A stretch of 33,600 bases of DNA from positions 1 to 33,600 of the forward strand of contig CAMHDS010000023.1 of NCBI GenBank assembly GCA_946183925.1. The letters are read 5' to 3'. The stretch comes from an uncultured Fibrobacter sp. GTDB lineage: Bacteria; Fibrobacterota; Fibrobacteria; Fibrobacterales; Fibrobacteraceae. How positions within the stretch are numbered: the stretch's first letter is position 1; every line of letters starts with the position of its first letter. Of this stretch, positions 1 through 6,708 are shown piece after piece. A program made the translations under genes and the position numbers. The notes beneath the pieces are model-generated. The model did not search any database. It worked only from the letters and a program-made list of their open reading frames with translations, and had not been told where the DNA came from.

Positions 1-1
1 C

Positions 2-22
2 GACCCTGAACTTGTTTCAGGG
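2..22. repeat. Palindromic repeat overlapping the lipoprotein start
   Basis: CCCTGAA at 4-10 pairs perfectly with TTCAGGG at 16-22 around a CTTGT loop. I recall close relatives (CCTGAACTTGTTTCAGG) as dispersed intergenic hairpins in other bacterial genomes; that is memory, not a search. Here the repeat encodes the n-region of the lipoprotein signal peptide and contains its candidate TTG start. Confidence 0.6.
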
Positions 23-1826
23 GAAGCAATCTCTAACCATCTTCTTGTTGGCGGCGTTCTTCGCCCTTTCCGCCTGCGGAAGCGATTCCTCTAGTTCTCC
101 CTACGAAACATCTGCCAAGGATGCCAACGAACCCTTTTCTGGAGATGTTTCGGGAATTGCGCAGGTGGGGCCCTTTGTGGAAGGCAGCAACATTGTCATT
201 CAAGGGCTAGATTCAACCTTCATTATGGTCTTTGAGGAATTCACCGGTGAGGTTGCCGACAATGATGGGGCATATTCCATAAAGGAAGTTTCCTCGGAAA
301 CCAACTATGGTTATGCAAAGGTAACTGGTAAATTTTACAATATCGTTACAGGCTCCATTTCTTCATCGGAATCATCGCTAAAGGGCGTCATAAACCTAAA
401 GCAAAAAAACAGTGCGAATATCAATGTTGCAACATCCTTGGTTTATAGCCGTATCGAAGAGTTGGTGGATTATGGAGCGTCTATCTATGATGCCAAAAAG
501 CAGGCCGAACAGGAACTTTTCAAGACCTTTGGCTTTGAAGGAAACTTTGACGAATTGAACAAACTGAACGTTTACTCCGATACCGATGGGGGAGCGGCAC
601 TGCTGGCTATGACGATCCTTATGCTGAATGAATCGGAAACTGGTTTTGATTATCGCCTACAGATGTTCGCTCTTGACTTTAAAAAGGACGGAGAATGGAA
701 CGATTTGGATAATCGTGCGGATGCGGCAGACTTTGCAGTGGACCTGGATTTCGTACAAGTGCGAAAGAATATCCAGGAAAGTGGTGGCGTTGAAAAAATC
801 CCAGACTTTGAATCCTACATAAACTCCTTTGTTGCCGCAGAGTACAAACTGGGCGAGTGTTCTGACAACTTCGATAAGAAGATTGTTGCTGCCCGAAATA
901 CTTACAGTAAAAATGATGGGGTCTACTTTATTTGCGATAATGGAATGTGGCGAAAGGCGACAGCCTTGGAGCAGAACACCAATGGACTCAAATGCGACAC
1001 CGAAGGGCGTGTCCTGGCAGGCATTGTCGATACAAGTTCCTTTTACGTATGCGAATCCGGTGCGTTTAGAGAAGCGTCCGCATCTGAAATAGATGTTAAG
1101 AAAGGGTGCGGCGATTATAACGAGGGAGCGTCCGCAACAAAATCTGTTAGCAAGTTTTGGGTACTGTCTTTCACATGTAAAGATAAAGAGTGGATGGCCG
1201 ACGGGGTAAAGCAAAATATGGAGTCCTACGAAATTTTGACCGATTCAAGGGATGGAAAAGAATATCCGATTGTAACCATTGGCGAACAGACTTGGATGGC
1301 TAAAAATTTGGAATATAACTGTGGTGCGAATCGTTACGGTTGTTACTATTCCTGGATCAAAGCTGTTGTTGACTCTACGAACTTAAGCGAACCTGTCCGG
1401 GGAATATGTCCTGAGGGATGGCATATCCCAAGCCTTGCTGAATTCGAAAAACTATTTGAAACGACCGGTGTGGATGCGTCGCATTCAAGCATGTTGTTTG
1501 CACCGCCAGCATGGGATACGGAAGGATCGTTTGTCATGGGTTATTTTCAATCGAGCGGCAAGACGGATATCGAAGTAATGCAGGTCAATGGCTTTAAGGA
1601 TGAATATGGATTTGCTCTTTTGCCGGGTGGAACCAGTTCTTTCACTACTGGGGTTAATAGTGGAGCCGAGGCTGTTCTTCTGACATCTTCAAGGGATGAT
1701 GCAGGAATCAGTATAAATATGAGATTCGACTTGGCTTTGAAAAAAGGCACTTCTACAATGGATTCATATTCTAATGCGGTTGCTATGCAACAGAGTTCGT
1801 ATAATCTCCGCTGCTTGAAAGATTGA
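12..1826 (+). CDS. FISUMP-domain lipoprotein (start uncertain)
   Basis: Predicted outer-envelope lipoprotein. From the TTG at 12 the protein has 604 residues with a signal peptide and lipobox LSAC (lipidated Cys22), then a Ser-rich stretch. Residues about 45-200 begin with QVGPFVEGSNIVIQ and look like the N-terminal beta domain plus helical region found in other Fibrobacter and Bacteroidetes lipoproteins. The FISUMP domain spans about 406-604, with QTWMAKNLEY, ICPEGWHIPS, FALLPGG and terminal LRCLKD. The family is expanded in Fibrobacter and its biochemical role is not established. The frame is open to the left edge and the TTG lies inside a palindromic repeat, so the true start may be outside the window. 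Codon usage is more AT-rich than in most of the window. The next gene is a second FISUMP lipoprotein 20 bp downstream. Confidence 0.85.
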   Translation: MFQGKQSLTIFLLAAFFALSACGSDSSSSPYETSAKDANEPFSGDVSGIAQVGPFVEGSNIVIQGLDSTFIMVFEEFTGEVADNDGAYSIKEVSSETNYGYAKVTGKFYNIVTGSISSSESSLKGVINLKQKNSANINVATSLVYSRIEELVDYGASIYDAKKQAEQELFKTFGFEGNFDELNKLNVYSDTDGGAALLAMTILMLNESETGFDYRLQMFALDFKKDGEWNDLDNRADAADFAVDLDFVQVRKNIQESGGVEKIPDFESYINSFVAAEYKLGECSDNFDKKIVAARNTYSKNDGVYFICDNGMWRKATALEQNTNGLKCDTEGRVLAGIVDTSSFYVCESGAFREASASEIDVKKGCGDYNEGASATKSVSKFWVLSFTCKDKEWMADGVKQNMESYEILTDSRDGKEYPIVTIGEQTWMAKNLEYNCGANRYGCYYSWIKAVVDSTNLSEPVRGICPEGWHIPSLAEFEKLFETTGVDASHSSMLFAPPAWDTEGSFVMGYFQSSGKTDIEVMQVNGFKDEYGFALLPGGTSSFTTGVNSGAEAVLLTSSRDDAGISINMRFDLALKKGTSTMDSYSNAVAMQQSSYNLRCLKD

Positions 1827-1834
1827 CTGAGGGG

Positions 1835-1840
1835 TAAAAT
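1835..1840 (+). promoter_or_regulatory. -10-like TAAAAT, leaderless configuration
   Basis: TAAAAT ends 6 nt before the ATG at 1847, so transcription would begin at or next to the start codon. A GAGGGG at 1829-1834 could act instead as a ribosome binding site if transcription starts upstream, so this is one of the weaker members of the leaderless set. Confidence 0.35.
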
Positions 1841-1846
1841 TTTGTA

Positions 1847-2980
1847 ATGGGTGTTTTTATGAAAAAATTTATTTTACTGTTGGCATTCTTCGCCCTTTCC
1901 GCCTGTGACGATTCGTCGTCGGCGGGGGGTGATAATGGTAGCGGCGGCAATCGTGGGGGTATTCCCGACACAGTCGAGACATTCATGGAACTGTCGGACT
2001 ATGACTGCGGCAAGAGTCAGAAGTGCGTCGCCACCTACCTGACGGAATACCATGACATGGCTGTTTGCGATGGCGACAATGGCTGGGTCATCGGGACTCT
2101 CATTGAGAAGATGGACTGCGACTTTTCTTCGTCGAGTGTCAAGTCGAGCAATAGCAAGTCCAACGATCCCGCCGAAGTGACCGACGACTCCAGCGACAGC
2201 AAGGGCAATCCTTCTTCGGCAGGAACATCGACCAAATCCAGCAACTCTAATTTTTCAAGTGTCACCCCGAGCGATGTCGAGGGGTCTAGCAAAACCGCCT
2301 GGGATTACTTGAATCCGGACATTAACTATGGCGAGTTTACCGATGAACGTGATGGACAGATTTACAAGACGGTGACCATCGCCCCCGCGGGCACTGGCTA
2401 TTCCGAGGTGTGGATGGCCGAGAATCTGAACTTTGAGACGGAAAACAGCTGGTGCGGTGGTGGAATCGGAACTACAGAAGGCGATTGTTCTGTTTACGGT
2501 CGTCTTTATACCTGGGCTGCTGCAGTGGGCAGGGCGGAGGACGAGTGTGGTATTGATCATGCATGCAACCTTGGTGAGGGAGATATTCGTGGTGCATGCC
2601 CCAAGGGCTGGCATTTGCCCAGTCAAAGCGAATGGGAAGCCCTGATTGTGGCCGTTGACGGTTCCATTACGGAATGTACGTCTTCAAATACGGCGGGTTC
2701 CAAGCTCAAGTCCGCGGCTCGCTGCTGGTCGTCGTACAGCGGCATCACCATCGAGGATGCCTTCGGGTTCTCGGCGCTTCCTGCCGGCTACAGGAACTTC
2801 GGCATTGGGAATTACAACTACTGGGGCCGTGGCACGTACTTCTGGAGTTCTACTGAGGAAACCATCTACTACGCGTACGTCATGGGTTTGGACTACCGCA
2901 ACGACGGTGCGGGCCTGACTTACGACGGCAACCGTAAGAACTACGGGGACTCCGTCCGTTGCGTCAAGGACTCTGACTAA
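1847..2980 (+). CDS. FISUMP-domain lipoprotein
   Basis: Predicted lipoprotein of 377 residues: signal peptide with lipobox LSAC (Cys20), an acidic/Gly N-terminus, a Ser-rich linker at about 87-150, and a canonical FISUMP domain at about 161-377 (VWMAENLNF, YGRLYTWAAA, GACPKGWHLPSQSEWE, FGFSALPAGYR, YFWSSTEE, SVRCVKD). Ser-rich linkers are typical of exported Fibrobacter proteins. An alternative ATG at 1859 gives a cleaner signal peptide (MKKFILLLAFFALSAC); 1847 fits the upstream TAAAAT spacing better. It directly follows another FISUMP gene, so the pair may be a tandem expansion. Part of the linker is encoded by a hairpin repeat at 2261-2286. Surface or envelope location is inferred; the function is unknown. 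Confidence 0.88.
   Translation: MGVFMKKFILLLAFFALSACDDSSSAGGDNGSGGNRGGIPDTVETFMELSDYDCGKSQKCVATYLTEYHDMAVCDGDNGWVIGTLIEKMDCDFSSSSVKSSNSKSNDPAEVTDDSSDSKGNPSSAGTSTKSSNSNFSSVTPSDVEGSSKTAWDYLNPDINYGEFTDERDGQIYKTVTIAPAGTGYSEVWMAENLNFETENSWCGGGIGTTEGDCSVYGRLYTWAAAVGRAEDECGIDHACNLGEGDIRGACPKGWHLPSQSEWEALIVAVDGSITECTSSNTAGSKLKSAARCWSSYSGITIEDAFGFSALPAGYRNFGIGNYNYWGRGTYFWSSTEETIYYAYVMGLDYRNDGAGLTYDGNRKNYGDSVRCVKDSD
2261..2286. repeat. GTCAC-headed hairpin repeat inside a coding region
   Basis: The 26 nt run GTCACCCC...GAGCGATGTCGA...GGGGTC forms an imperfect stem (CCCC with GGGG). It resembles a dispersed intergenic repeat I recall from other genomes (GTCACCCTGAGCG-type), but here it is in frame and encodes residues about 139-147 (VTPSDVEGS) of the Ser-rich linker. 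Confidence 0.5.
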
Positions 2981-2993
2981 CTCGCCGATAAAC

Positions 2994-3045
2994 AATCATC
3001 CCACACTTCACACTACACATTACACACTCGCGTCTGCGTTAGGGG
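2994..3045. repeat. Left copy of a 52-bp direct repeat with heptamer array
   Basis: AATCATCCCACAC (2994-3006) and CGCGTCTGCGTTAGGGG (3029-3045) recur exactly at 3856-3868 and 3891-3907, both offset by 862 bp. Between them are four 7-nt units (CACACTT, CACACTA, CACATTA, CACACTC; 3002-3029). The two copies bracket the toxin-antitoxin locus. Confidence 0.8.
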
Positions 3046-3112
3046 GCGTCGCACCGCCGTGCGGTGGCGAGACGCGCAAGCGGCTCGATGAGCCGAGCGT
3101 GCTCGGCGAGCA
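3046..3112. repeat. Cluster of GC-rich hairpins
   Basis: Consecutive inverted repeats: CACCGC/GCGGTG (3052-3057, 3061-3066) inside GCGTC/GACGC (3046-3050, 3071-3075); CGGCTC/GAGCCG (3081-3086, 3090-3095); and two alternative stems, CCGAGC/GCTCGG (3093-3098, 3101-3106) or TGCTCG/CGAGCA (3100-3105, 3107-3112). The gap 2981-3276 has no convincing gene; it holds this cluster, the flanking repeats and the antitoxin promoter. Confidence 0.6.
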
Positions 3113-3143
3113 GCACCCGCCCCGGCCCTGGCCGATGCTGGGA

Positions 3144-3167
3144 GATCCCCGCCTTCGCGGGGATGAC
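3144..3167. repeat. GATCCCCGC hairpin repeat ending in GATGAC
   Basis: ATCCCCGC (3145-3152) and GCGGGGAT (3157-3164) form a perfect 8-bp stem with a CTTC loop, followed by GAC. On the other strand it begins GTCATCCCCGC, so it belongs with the GTCAT-headed hairpins at 6492-6558. It resembles a dispersed intergenic repeat recalled from many bacteria. Confidence 0.65.
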
Positions 3168-3172
3168 AAGTT

Positions 3173-3189
3173 GGGGCCGGGGAACGCCC
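3173..3189. repeat. 17-nt direct repeat, left copy
   Basis: GGGGCCGGGGAACGCCC recurs exactly at 3904-3920. In the right copy it overlaps the end of the 52-bp repeat; in the left copy it is separated from it by about 127 bp holding the hairpin cluster, as if that segment had been inserted on the left or lost on the right. Confidence 0.7.
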
Positions 3190-3220
3190 AATGGAGGTGC
3201 GTTTTTAAAAGCCTGTCCGC

Positions 3221-3249
3221 TTGCTTTAATACCGGAAATTGTATATATT
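3221..3249 (+). promoter_or_regulatory. Sigma70-like promoter of the antitoxin
   Basis: TTGCTT (3221-3226) and TATATT (3244-3249) are separated by 17 nt, close to the housekeeping consensus, and lie 27 nt before the antitoxin ATG. AAGGAGG, a strong ribosome binding site, follows just upstream of the ATG. Confidence 0.6.
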
Positions 3250-3276
3250 TAGATTAGATGAATAAGGAGGTGCAGT

Positions 3277-3474
3277 ATGTCTGATGTCGCTTTTGCCGAT
3301 TTTACCGAGCAGGTGCTGTCTCTTTCCTATGAGCAGACTCTTACGCTGATGAGCAAGATGTTGGAGTCATTGAAGACCAAACGGCGCGAAGAAAATTTCG
3401 CCGAACTGGAAAAAGATGTGACGCGCAGTTCCATGAATTCCATGTGGGAGGAATTGAAGAATGACGCATGGTGA
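3277..3474 (+). CDS. Putative antitoxin of a MazF-type module
   Basis: A 65-residue, probably mostly helical protein with a basic and acidic middle (KTKRREENFAELEKD) and a C-terminus SMNSMWEELKNDAW. I infer an antitoxin role from its size, its position directly upstream of a MazF-like reading frame, and the 14-nt overlap with it. In such modules the antitoxin binds and neutralises the mRNA interferase and often represses its own promoter. The ribosome binding site AAGGAGG is strong and the promoter at 3221-3249 is well formed, so this gene is probably still expressed although its toxin partner is broken. It does not look like an AbrB-fold MazE; no subfamily was assigned. Confidence 0.65.
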   Translation: MSDVAFADFTEQVLSLSYEQTLTLMSKMLESLKTKRREENFAELEKDVTRSSMNSMWEELKNDAW

Positions 3475-3805
3475 AGTCTGGCTAATCGATTTTGGCGACC
3501 CAGTTGGCAGCCTTCCGTCCAAGATTCGCCCTGCGGTCGTGATGCAAAATGATCTGCTCGGCATATAGAATCTGAACACTGTCGTTGCGATTCCTTTTAC
3601 TTCGAATCTCGAAAGGGCTGGCCACGAGCCGAACATTCTGTTCCGAAAGGAAGAAACGGGTCTCCCGAAGGATTCAGTTGCGGTTATTCACCTTATCGGT
3701 GCGGTCAACAAGTTCTGTTTTGACAGAAAGGTTTCTACTATGTCAGAACTGAACTACCGCAGGCTTGTAGACGCCGTGACAAAATTAATTGACAGCGAGA
3801 AGTAG
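3461..3805 (+). pseudogene. mazF/pemK-like toxin with internal TAG
   Basis: Reading from ATG 3461 gives MTHGEVWLIDFGDPVGS and IRPAVVMQNDLLGI, then an in-frame TAG at 3566-3568 (codon 36), then continues in the same frame as NLNTVVAIPFTSNLERAG, ETGLPKDSVAVIH and LVDAVTKLIDSEK to TAG at 3803-3805. These are the hallmarks of MazF/PemK mRNA interferases, including the Arg of the RP motif and the PFTS segment. Without the TAG it would be about 114 residues, the normal family length. Only one nonsense change separates it from an intact gene and no frameshift is seen, so inactivation looks recent. A sequencing error at this base cannot be excluded. The 5' end overlaps the antitoxin gene by 14 nt. 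Confidence 0.82.
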
Positions 3806-3855
3806 GAAAAGCCTTATTCGTCAGACAAGTTTGGCCAATCAGAACATCTTCGAAT

Positions 3856-3920
3856 AATCATCCCACACCCCACCCTACACACTTCACACCCGCGTCTGCG
3901 TTAGGGGCCGGGGAACGCCC
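3856..3920. repeat. Right copy of the direct repeat flanking the TA locus
   Basis: Contains AATCATCCCACAC (3856-3868), four 7-nt units (CACACCC, CACCCTA, CACACTT, CACACCC; 3864-3891), CGCGTCTGCGTTAGGGG (3891-3907) and GGGGCCGGGGAACGCCC (3904-3920), matching the left copies at 2994-3045 and 3173-3189. Confidence 0.8.
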
Positions 3921-3976
3921 TTTGACGGCAGGCTCTTTTTTTGCTAAATTTGCGTCCCTATTTCAGGGGATGCGCT

Positions 3977-5872
3977 ATGATGGATTTGTCTGTATTTTTC
4001 GATGGAATGTCCAAGCCCATGCTGCGTGAGGTCCACGCCACGGCATACGGCAAGAAGGGCCTGCTGAACAACGCCTTGATTCAGTCGGAGGTGGTGTCCT
4101 TTTATTCCAGCGAAGAACGCATGCAGTCTATCCGCCAGAAGCTGGAAAGCTGGCAGCGGCATTGCCTGGACCTGATTTACCTGAGCGGGAGTCGTGGGCT
4201 TTCTTACAACGAGCTGCGTCTTTCTGTACCTGCGGCCAAGAGCGCCGAGCTCCAGAAGTTTCTGATTTCCCTTTGCCAGCAGTTTTTGGTGTGGCGTTCT
4301 TCGACGCCTACTGCCGTCGTGTATTACGGTTTCAGGAATTTCGAGGAGAACATCCGTTACGTTCCCGAACCGGTGGACCCTTCCAAGGGCACTCACGTGG
4401 GTTACAGCGTCCTTTTGGACTGGCACGTATGCAAGGTGCTGGGGCTTGCCCAGCGGGGCGAACTGAAGGTGAACGGCAACGGGACCTTACACCGCCGCAG
4501 CCGGCAGCTCTGCTTGGATTCCTTTACTTCGGCTTCCAAGCTGTGGTCCAGCGCCGCCGAATCGGAACTGACTCTGATTTTCAGCTTCTTGACCCAGAAC
4601 CGCTGGCTTTCCCTGGTGGGCACGAACCTTTACCCCTCGGAAAAGGCCCTTGACTTTTTGAAGAAGAACAGTTTCCGTCTGCACCAGGACATTCTCTCCT
4701 GGTGGCTGTGCGTCCGTTTCCAGAAAGACCGCATGCTCTGCAAGAGCCTTTTCAAGAACCTCTCCACGGTTACCTCTGTCCAGGACGCCGCCCAGATTTT
4801 TTGGGTGCTGGACCCCACCTTCCGCATTCTGGACAAGAGCCGTCACCTGGGCTGGGAAAACCTGCCCCGCCCCCTGCGGGAGGCGTGGCTCCTGGGACTT
4901 GTGGACTTTACCCTCTCCGGGCAGAAGGGCGTGCACAAGGTGGAGCAGGTGGCGCTAAACGCAAGCGGCCTGGAATGGCTGGAAACGTCGGTGATGCCCA
5001 TGCCCGAGGCGTCCGTTTCGGTGCTCCCGAACTTTGACATCGTGGCTTCCGTAGGTACGTCGCCGAGAATCCTGTTCGTGCTTTCGACCCTCGCGGTGTC
5101 CAAGAACGACGAGACCTTCCTCTGTTTCAGCTTGGACAAGGAGACTTACCTTTCGGGGCTCCGCAGCGGGTTTCCGGAATCGGAAATTGAGCATTTTAGG
5201 AACGGCGTCAAGACTCCCGACAACGTGTCTTCGGCTCTGGACGAATGGAACGGATCCTTCTATGGAGCCCGGGTCCGTACGGTGCGCCTTTTGAAGATTG
5301 ACGATGCAAAGGCGCTGAACGAACTTTCGGCTTTCCCGCAGTTCATGGAAAACGTGGAAGAGTTCATTCCGGGTTATGGCTTTTTGATTAAGCCGGAGCG
5401 GGAAGAGGGCGTGTTCACCATTCTGGAAAGTTACGGTTTTTGCCCCAATGCCTCTCGCGCTCTGGAAAACGCAGAGAAGGCTCCTACGGAAGAATGGCGC
5501 AAGGATTTCTGTATCCCGCGCTACGAGGCAGGCACGCCGGACTACGAGCTGCGCGGCGGCCAGGACGAATCGTCCATGCAGTCTTCGCTGGACGCCACCA
5601 AGTACGGGAGCCTCTACCGCAAGCTGGATACCTTTGACCTGGTGAAGGTGCTTCGCTATGCGAAGGTGACGGGAACCCTGCTGGGCGCCCAGGTGAAAGA
5701 CCCGGGCAAGCGCAGCGACAAGATGAAAGAAATCACCTTCTACGTGCATTCCCTGCACCTGTCCAAGGCGCCTTTCAACGCCGAAATTCAAGAAGTGGGC
5801 AGCGAAGAAAACCATCCCTTGCTTCTCTCCTTTATCCAGGAAGTCAAGGTCATGCAGAAAAAAACGGTTTAG
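3977..5872 (+). CDS. Helicase-associated (XPB/Ssl2 N-terminal-like) domain protein
   Basis: A 631-residue soluble protein. The segment around residues 345-480 (SVLPNFDIVASVG..PRILFVLSTLA, then a Leu-rich region ending FIPGYGFLIKPEREEGVFTILE) resembles the helicase-associated domain PF13625 of XPB/Ssl2-type proteins. No Walker A or DEAD/DEAH box is visible, so no helicase motor is present in this chain. The N-terminal half looks like winged-helix-type segments (residues about 50-110). A role in DNA transactions is inference. I chose ATG 3977 because AGGGG lies 7 nt upstream; a TTG at 3941 in the same frame would add 12 residues with no ribosome binding site. Convergent with the cytochrome gene, 23 bp apart. 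Confidence 0.55.
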   Translation: MMDLSVFFDGMSKPMLREVHATAYGKKGLLNNALIQSEVVSFYSSEERMQSIRQKLESWQRHCLDLIYLSGSRGLSYNELRLSVPAAKSAELQKFLISLCQQFLVWRSSTPTAVVYYGFRNFEENIRYVPEPVDPSKGTHVGYSVLLDWHVCKVLGLAQRGELKVNGNGTLHRRSRQLCLDSFTSASKLWSSAAESELTLIFSFLTQNRWLSLVGTNLYPSEKALDFLKKNSFRLHQDILSWWLCVRFQKDRMLCKSLFKNLSTVTSVQDAAQIFWVLDPTFRILDKSRHLGWENLPRPLREAWLLGLVDFTLSGQKGVHKVEQVALNASGLEWLETSVMPMPEASVSVLPNFDIVASVGTSPRILFVLSTLAVSKNDETFLCFSLDKETYLSGLRSGFPESEIEHFRNGVKTPDNVSSALDEWNGSFYGARVRTVRLLKIDDAKALNELSAFPQFMENVEEFIPGYGFLIKPEREEGVFTILESYGFCPNASRALENAEKAPTEEWRKDFCIPRYEAGTPDYELRGGQDESSMQSSLDATKYGSLYRKLDTFDLVKVLRYAKVTGTLLGAQVKDPGKRSDKMKEITFYVHSLHLSKAPFNAEIQEVGSEENHPLLLSFIQEVKVMQKKTV

Positions 5873-5895
5873 GCCGGATTTAGTCGAAAGCGTTT

Positions 5896-6342
5896 TTAGG
5901 GCAGCGTCTGGGCGTAGCCTGCGATGTCCACCATTTCGTCCAGCGTGAGCTCATCGTAAAACGGTTCCATGCCCTCGCGGGATTCGTCGCCGAAATTCAT
6001 CTGGTACCAGAATGTGGGCATGTCGTCCCGGGCCCTTTGCCCCAGGTAGGTGGGCTTTGCCTCCATCGGCGTGAAATTGACCCGCCTGCCGTCGAGATTG
6101 TGGCAGCCCCTGCAGTTCTGGTAAAAGAGTTTTTTGCCCCGCTCCAGGTTTGCTCCTTTGATTTTTCCGTCTTTGTCCAGGAGCTTGTAGACCAGGTAGG
6201 CCATGCGCTTGTCTTCTCTGGTGAGGGTGTCTCCGGGAGAGCCTGGCTCAGGCGCGTCTCCTGCAGGCGCCGGATCGCCAAGAACCAGGCCGTAGCCTGC
6301 AAGACAGAGGGCGATTCCCAGGGTTCTGAACGAACGGAGCAT
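5896..6342 (-). CDS. Small periplasmic c-type cytochrome
   Basis: A 148-residue exported protein: hydrophobic signal or anchor at about 6-22, a Pro/Gly/Ala-rich spacer, then a cytochrome c fold with one haem-binding CRGCH (Cys77, Cys80, His81). Met126 in GMEPFYDELTLDEMVD is the likely distal ligand, by analogy with class I cytochromes that have Met-X-Pro-Phe before the C-terminal helix. It would carry electrons in the periplasm; its partner is not in the window, and no oxidase or haem-attachment gene is nearby. Preceded by TATATT 6 nt before the ATG and no Shine-Dalgarno. A c-type cytochrome is notable in a lineage best known for strict fermentative anaerobes. Confidence 0.85.
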   Translation of the reverse strand: MLRSFRTLGIALCLAGYGLVLGDPAPAGDAPEPGSPGDTLTREDKRMAYLVYKLLDKDGKIKGANLERGKKLFYQNCRGCHNLDGRRVNFTPMEAKPTYLGQRARDDMPTFWYQMNFGDESREGMEPFYDELTLDEMVDIAGYAQTLP

Positions 6343-6348
6343 GGGGAG

Positions 6349-6354
6349 AATATA
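6349..6354 (-). promoter_or_regulatory. -10-like TATATT, leaderless configuration (cytochrome c)
   Basis: On the minus strand TATATT is followed by CTCCCC and then the ATG at 6342, a 6-nt gap. No ribosome binding site is visible. Confidence 0.5.
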
Positions 6355-6359
6355 GTAAT

Positions 6360-6426
6360 TAGGGGGTAGGATTTAGGGGCTAGGATTTAGGGGTTAGGGG
6401 TTAGGTAGTAGGTTGTAGGTATTAGG
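6360..6426. repeat. Heptamer array, ten TAGG at 7-nt steps
   Basis: TAGG occurs at 6360, 6367, 6374, 6381, 6388, 6395, 6402, 6409, 6416 and 6423, with the other three bases of each unit varying (for example ATTTAGG, GGTTAGG, TAGTAGG). It lies directly upstream of the cytochrome promoter. The gene-free stretch 6343-6708 consists of this array, the double hairpin at 6492-6558 and the C-rich array at 6583-6668. Confidence 0.9.
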
Positions 6427-6491
6427 GCCGCGGGAGACAAGAGGTTTGAGGACGCTTCGTTTTGGGGTGAGAGGCTCGGGTCTTAAACGTT

Positions 6492-6558
6492 GTCATCCTC
6501 GCGGAGGCGAGGATCTGCTAGATTGCAGTAAGCGGATCCTCACCTGCGTGAGGATGAC
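6492..6558. repeat. Double hairpin bounded by GTCATCCTC/GAGGATGAC
   Basis: Left hairpin ATCCTCGC/GCGAGGAT (6495-6502, 6507-6514) and right hairpin ATCCTCAC/GTGAGGAT (6536-6543, 6548-6555), each with a 4-nt loop. The outer ends GTCATCCTC (6492-6500) and GAGGATGAC (6550-6558) are also inverted copies, so the 67-bp unit is symmetric and could fold as two hairpins or one long one. Confidence 0.8.
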
Positions 6559-6582
6559 GAATTCATTTCCCATCCCACATTA

Positions 6583-6668
6583 CTCATACCTCTCACACCT
6601 CACCACTCACACCTCACAACTCACCACTCACAACTCACCACTCATCACTCACAACTCATCACTCACAC
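6583..6668. repeat. Heptamer array, eleven CTC at 7-nt steps
   Basis: CTC occurs at 6592, 6599, 6606, 6613, 6620, 6627, 6634, 6641, 6648, 6655 and 6662; the units are mostly ACNACTC (ACCACTC, ACAACTC, ATCACTC). An earlier pair at 6583 and 6590 is out of register by 2 nt. The array ends about 40 bp before the CE2 esterase start. Confidence 0.9.
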
Positions 6669-6708
6669 CTTCCCTCCTTTCCATCATTTTATATATTGTT
6701 CAGCACAA

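Noticed and set aside
3064..3252. 62-codon open frame before the antitoxin
   Set aside because: It is made of the hairpin repeats and crosses the antitoxin promoter; no ribosome binding site or conserved sequence.
3566..3568. Reading TAG in the toxin gene as a recoded codon (pyrrolysine or suppression)
   Set aside because: TAG is used as an ordinary stop elsewhere, including at the end of this same gene, and no suppressor or pyrrolysine machinery is seen. A nonsense mutation is simpler.
4955..5815. 286-codon minus-strand frame opposite the helicase-associated protein
   Set aside because: Composition is typical of an antisense shadow, and the sense frame has a ribosome binding site.
6583..6668. 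CRISPR array
   Set aside because: The units are 7 nt with no spacers and no cas gene; CRISPR repeats are 20 nt or longer with unique spacers.
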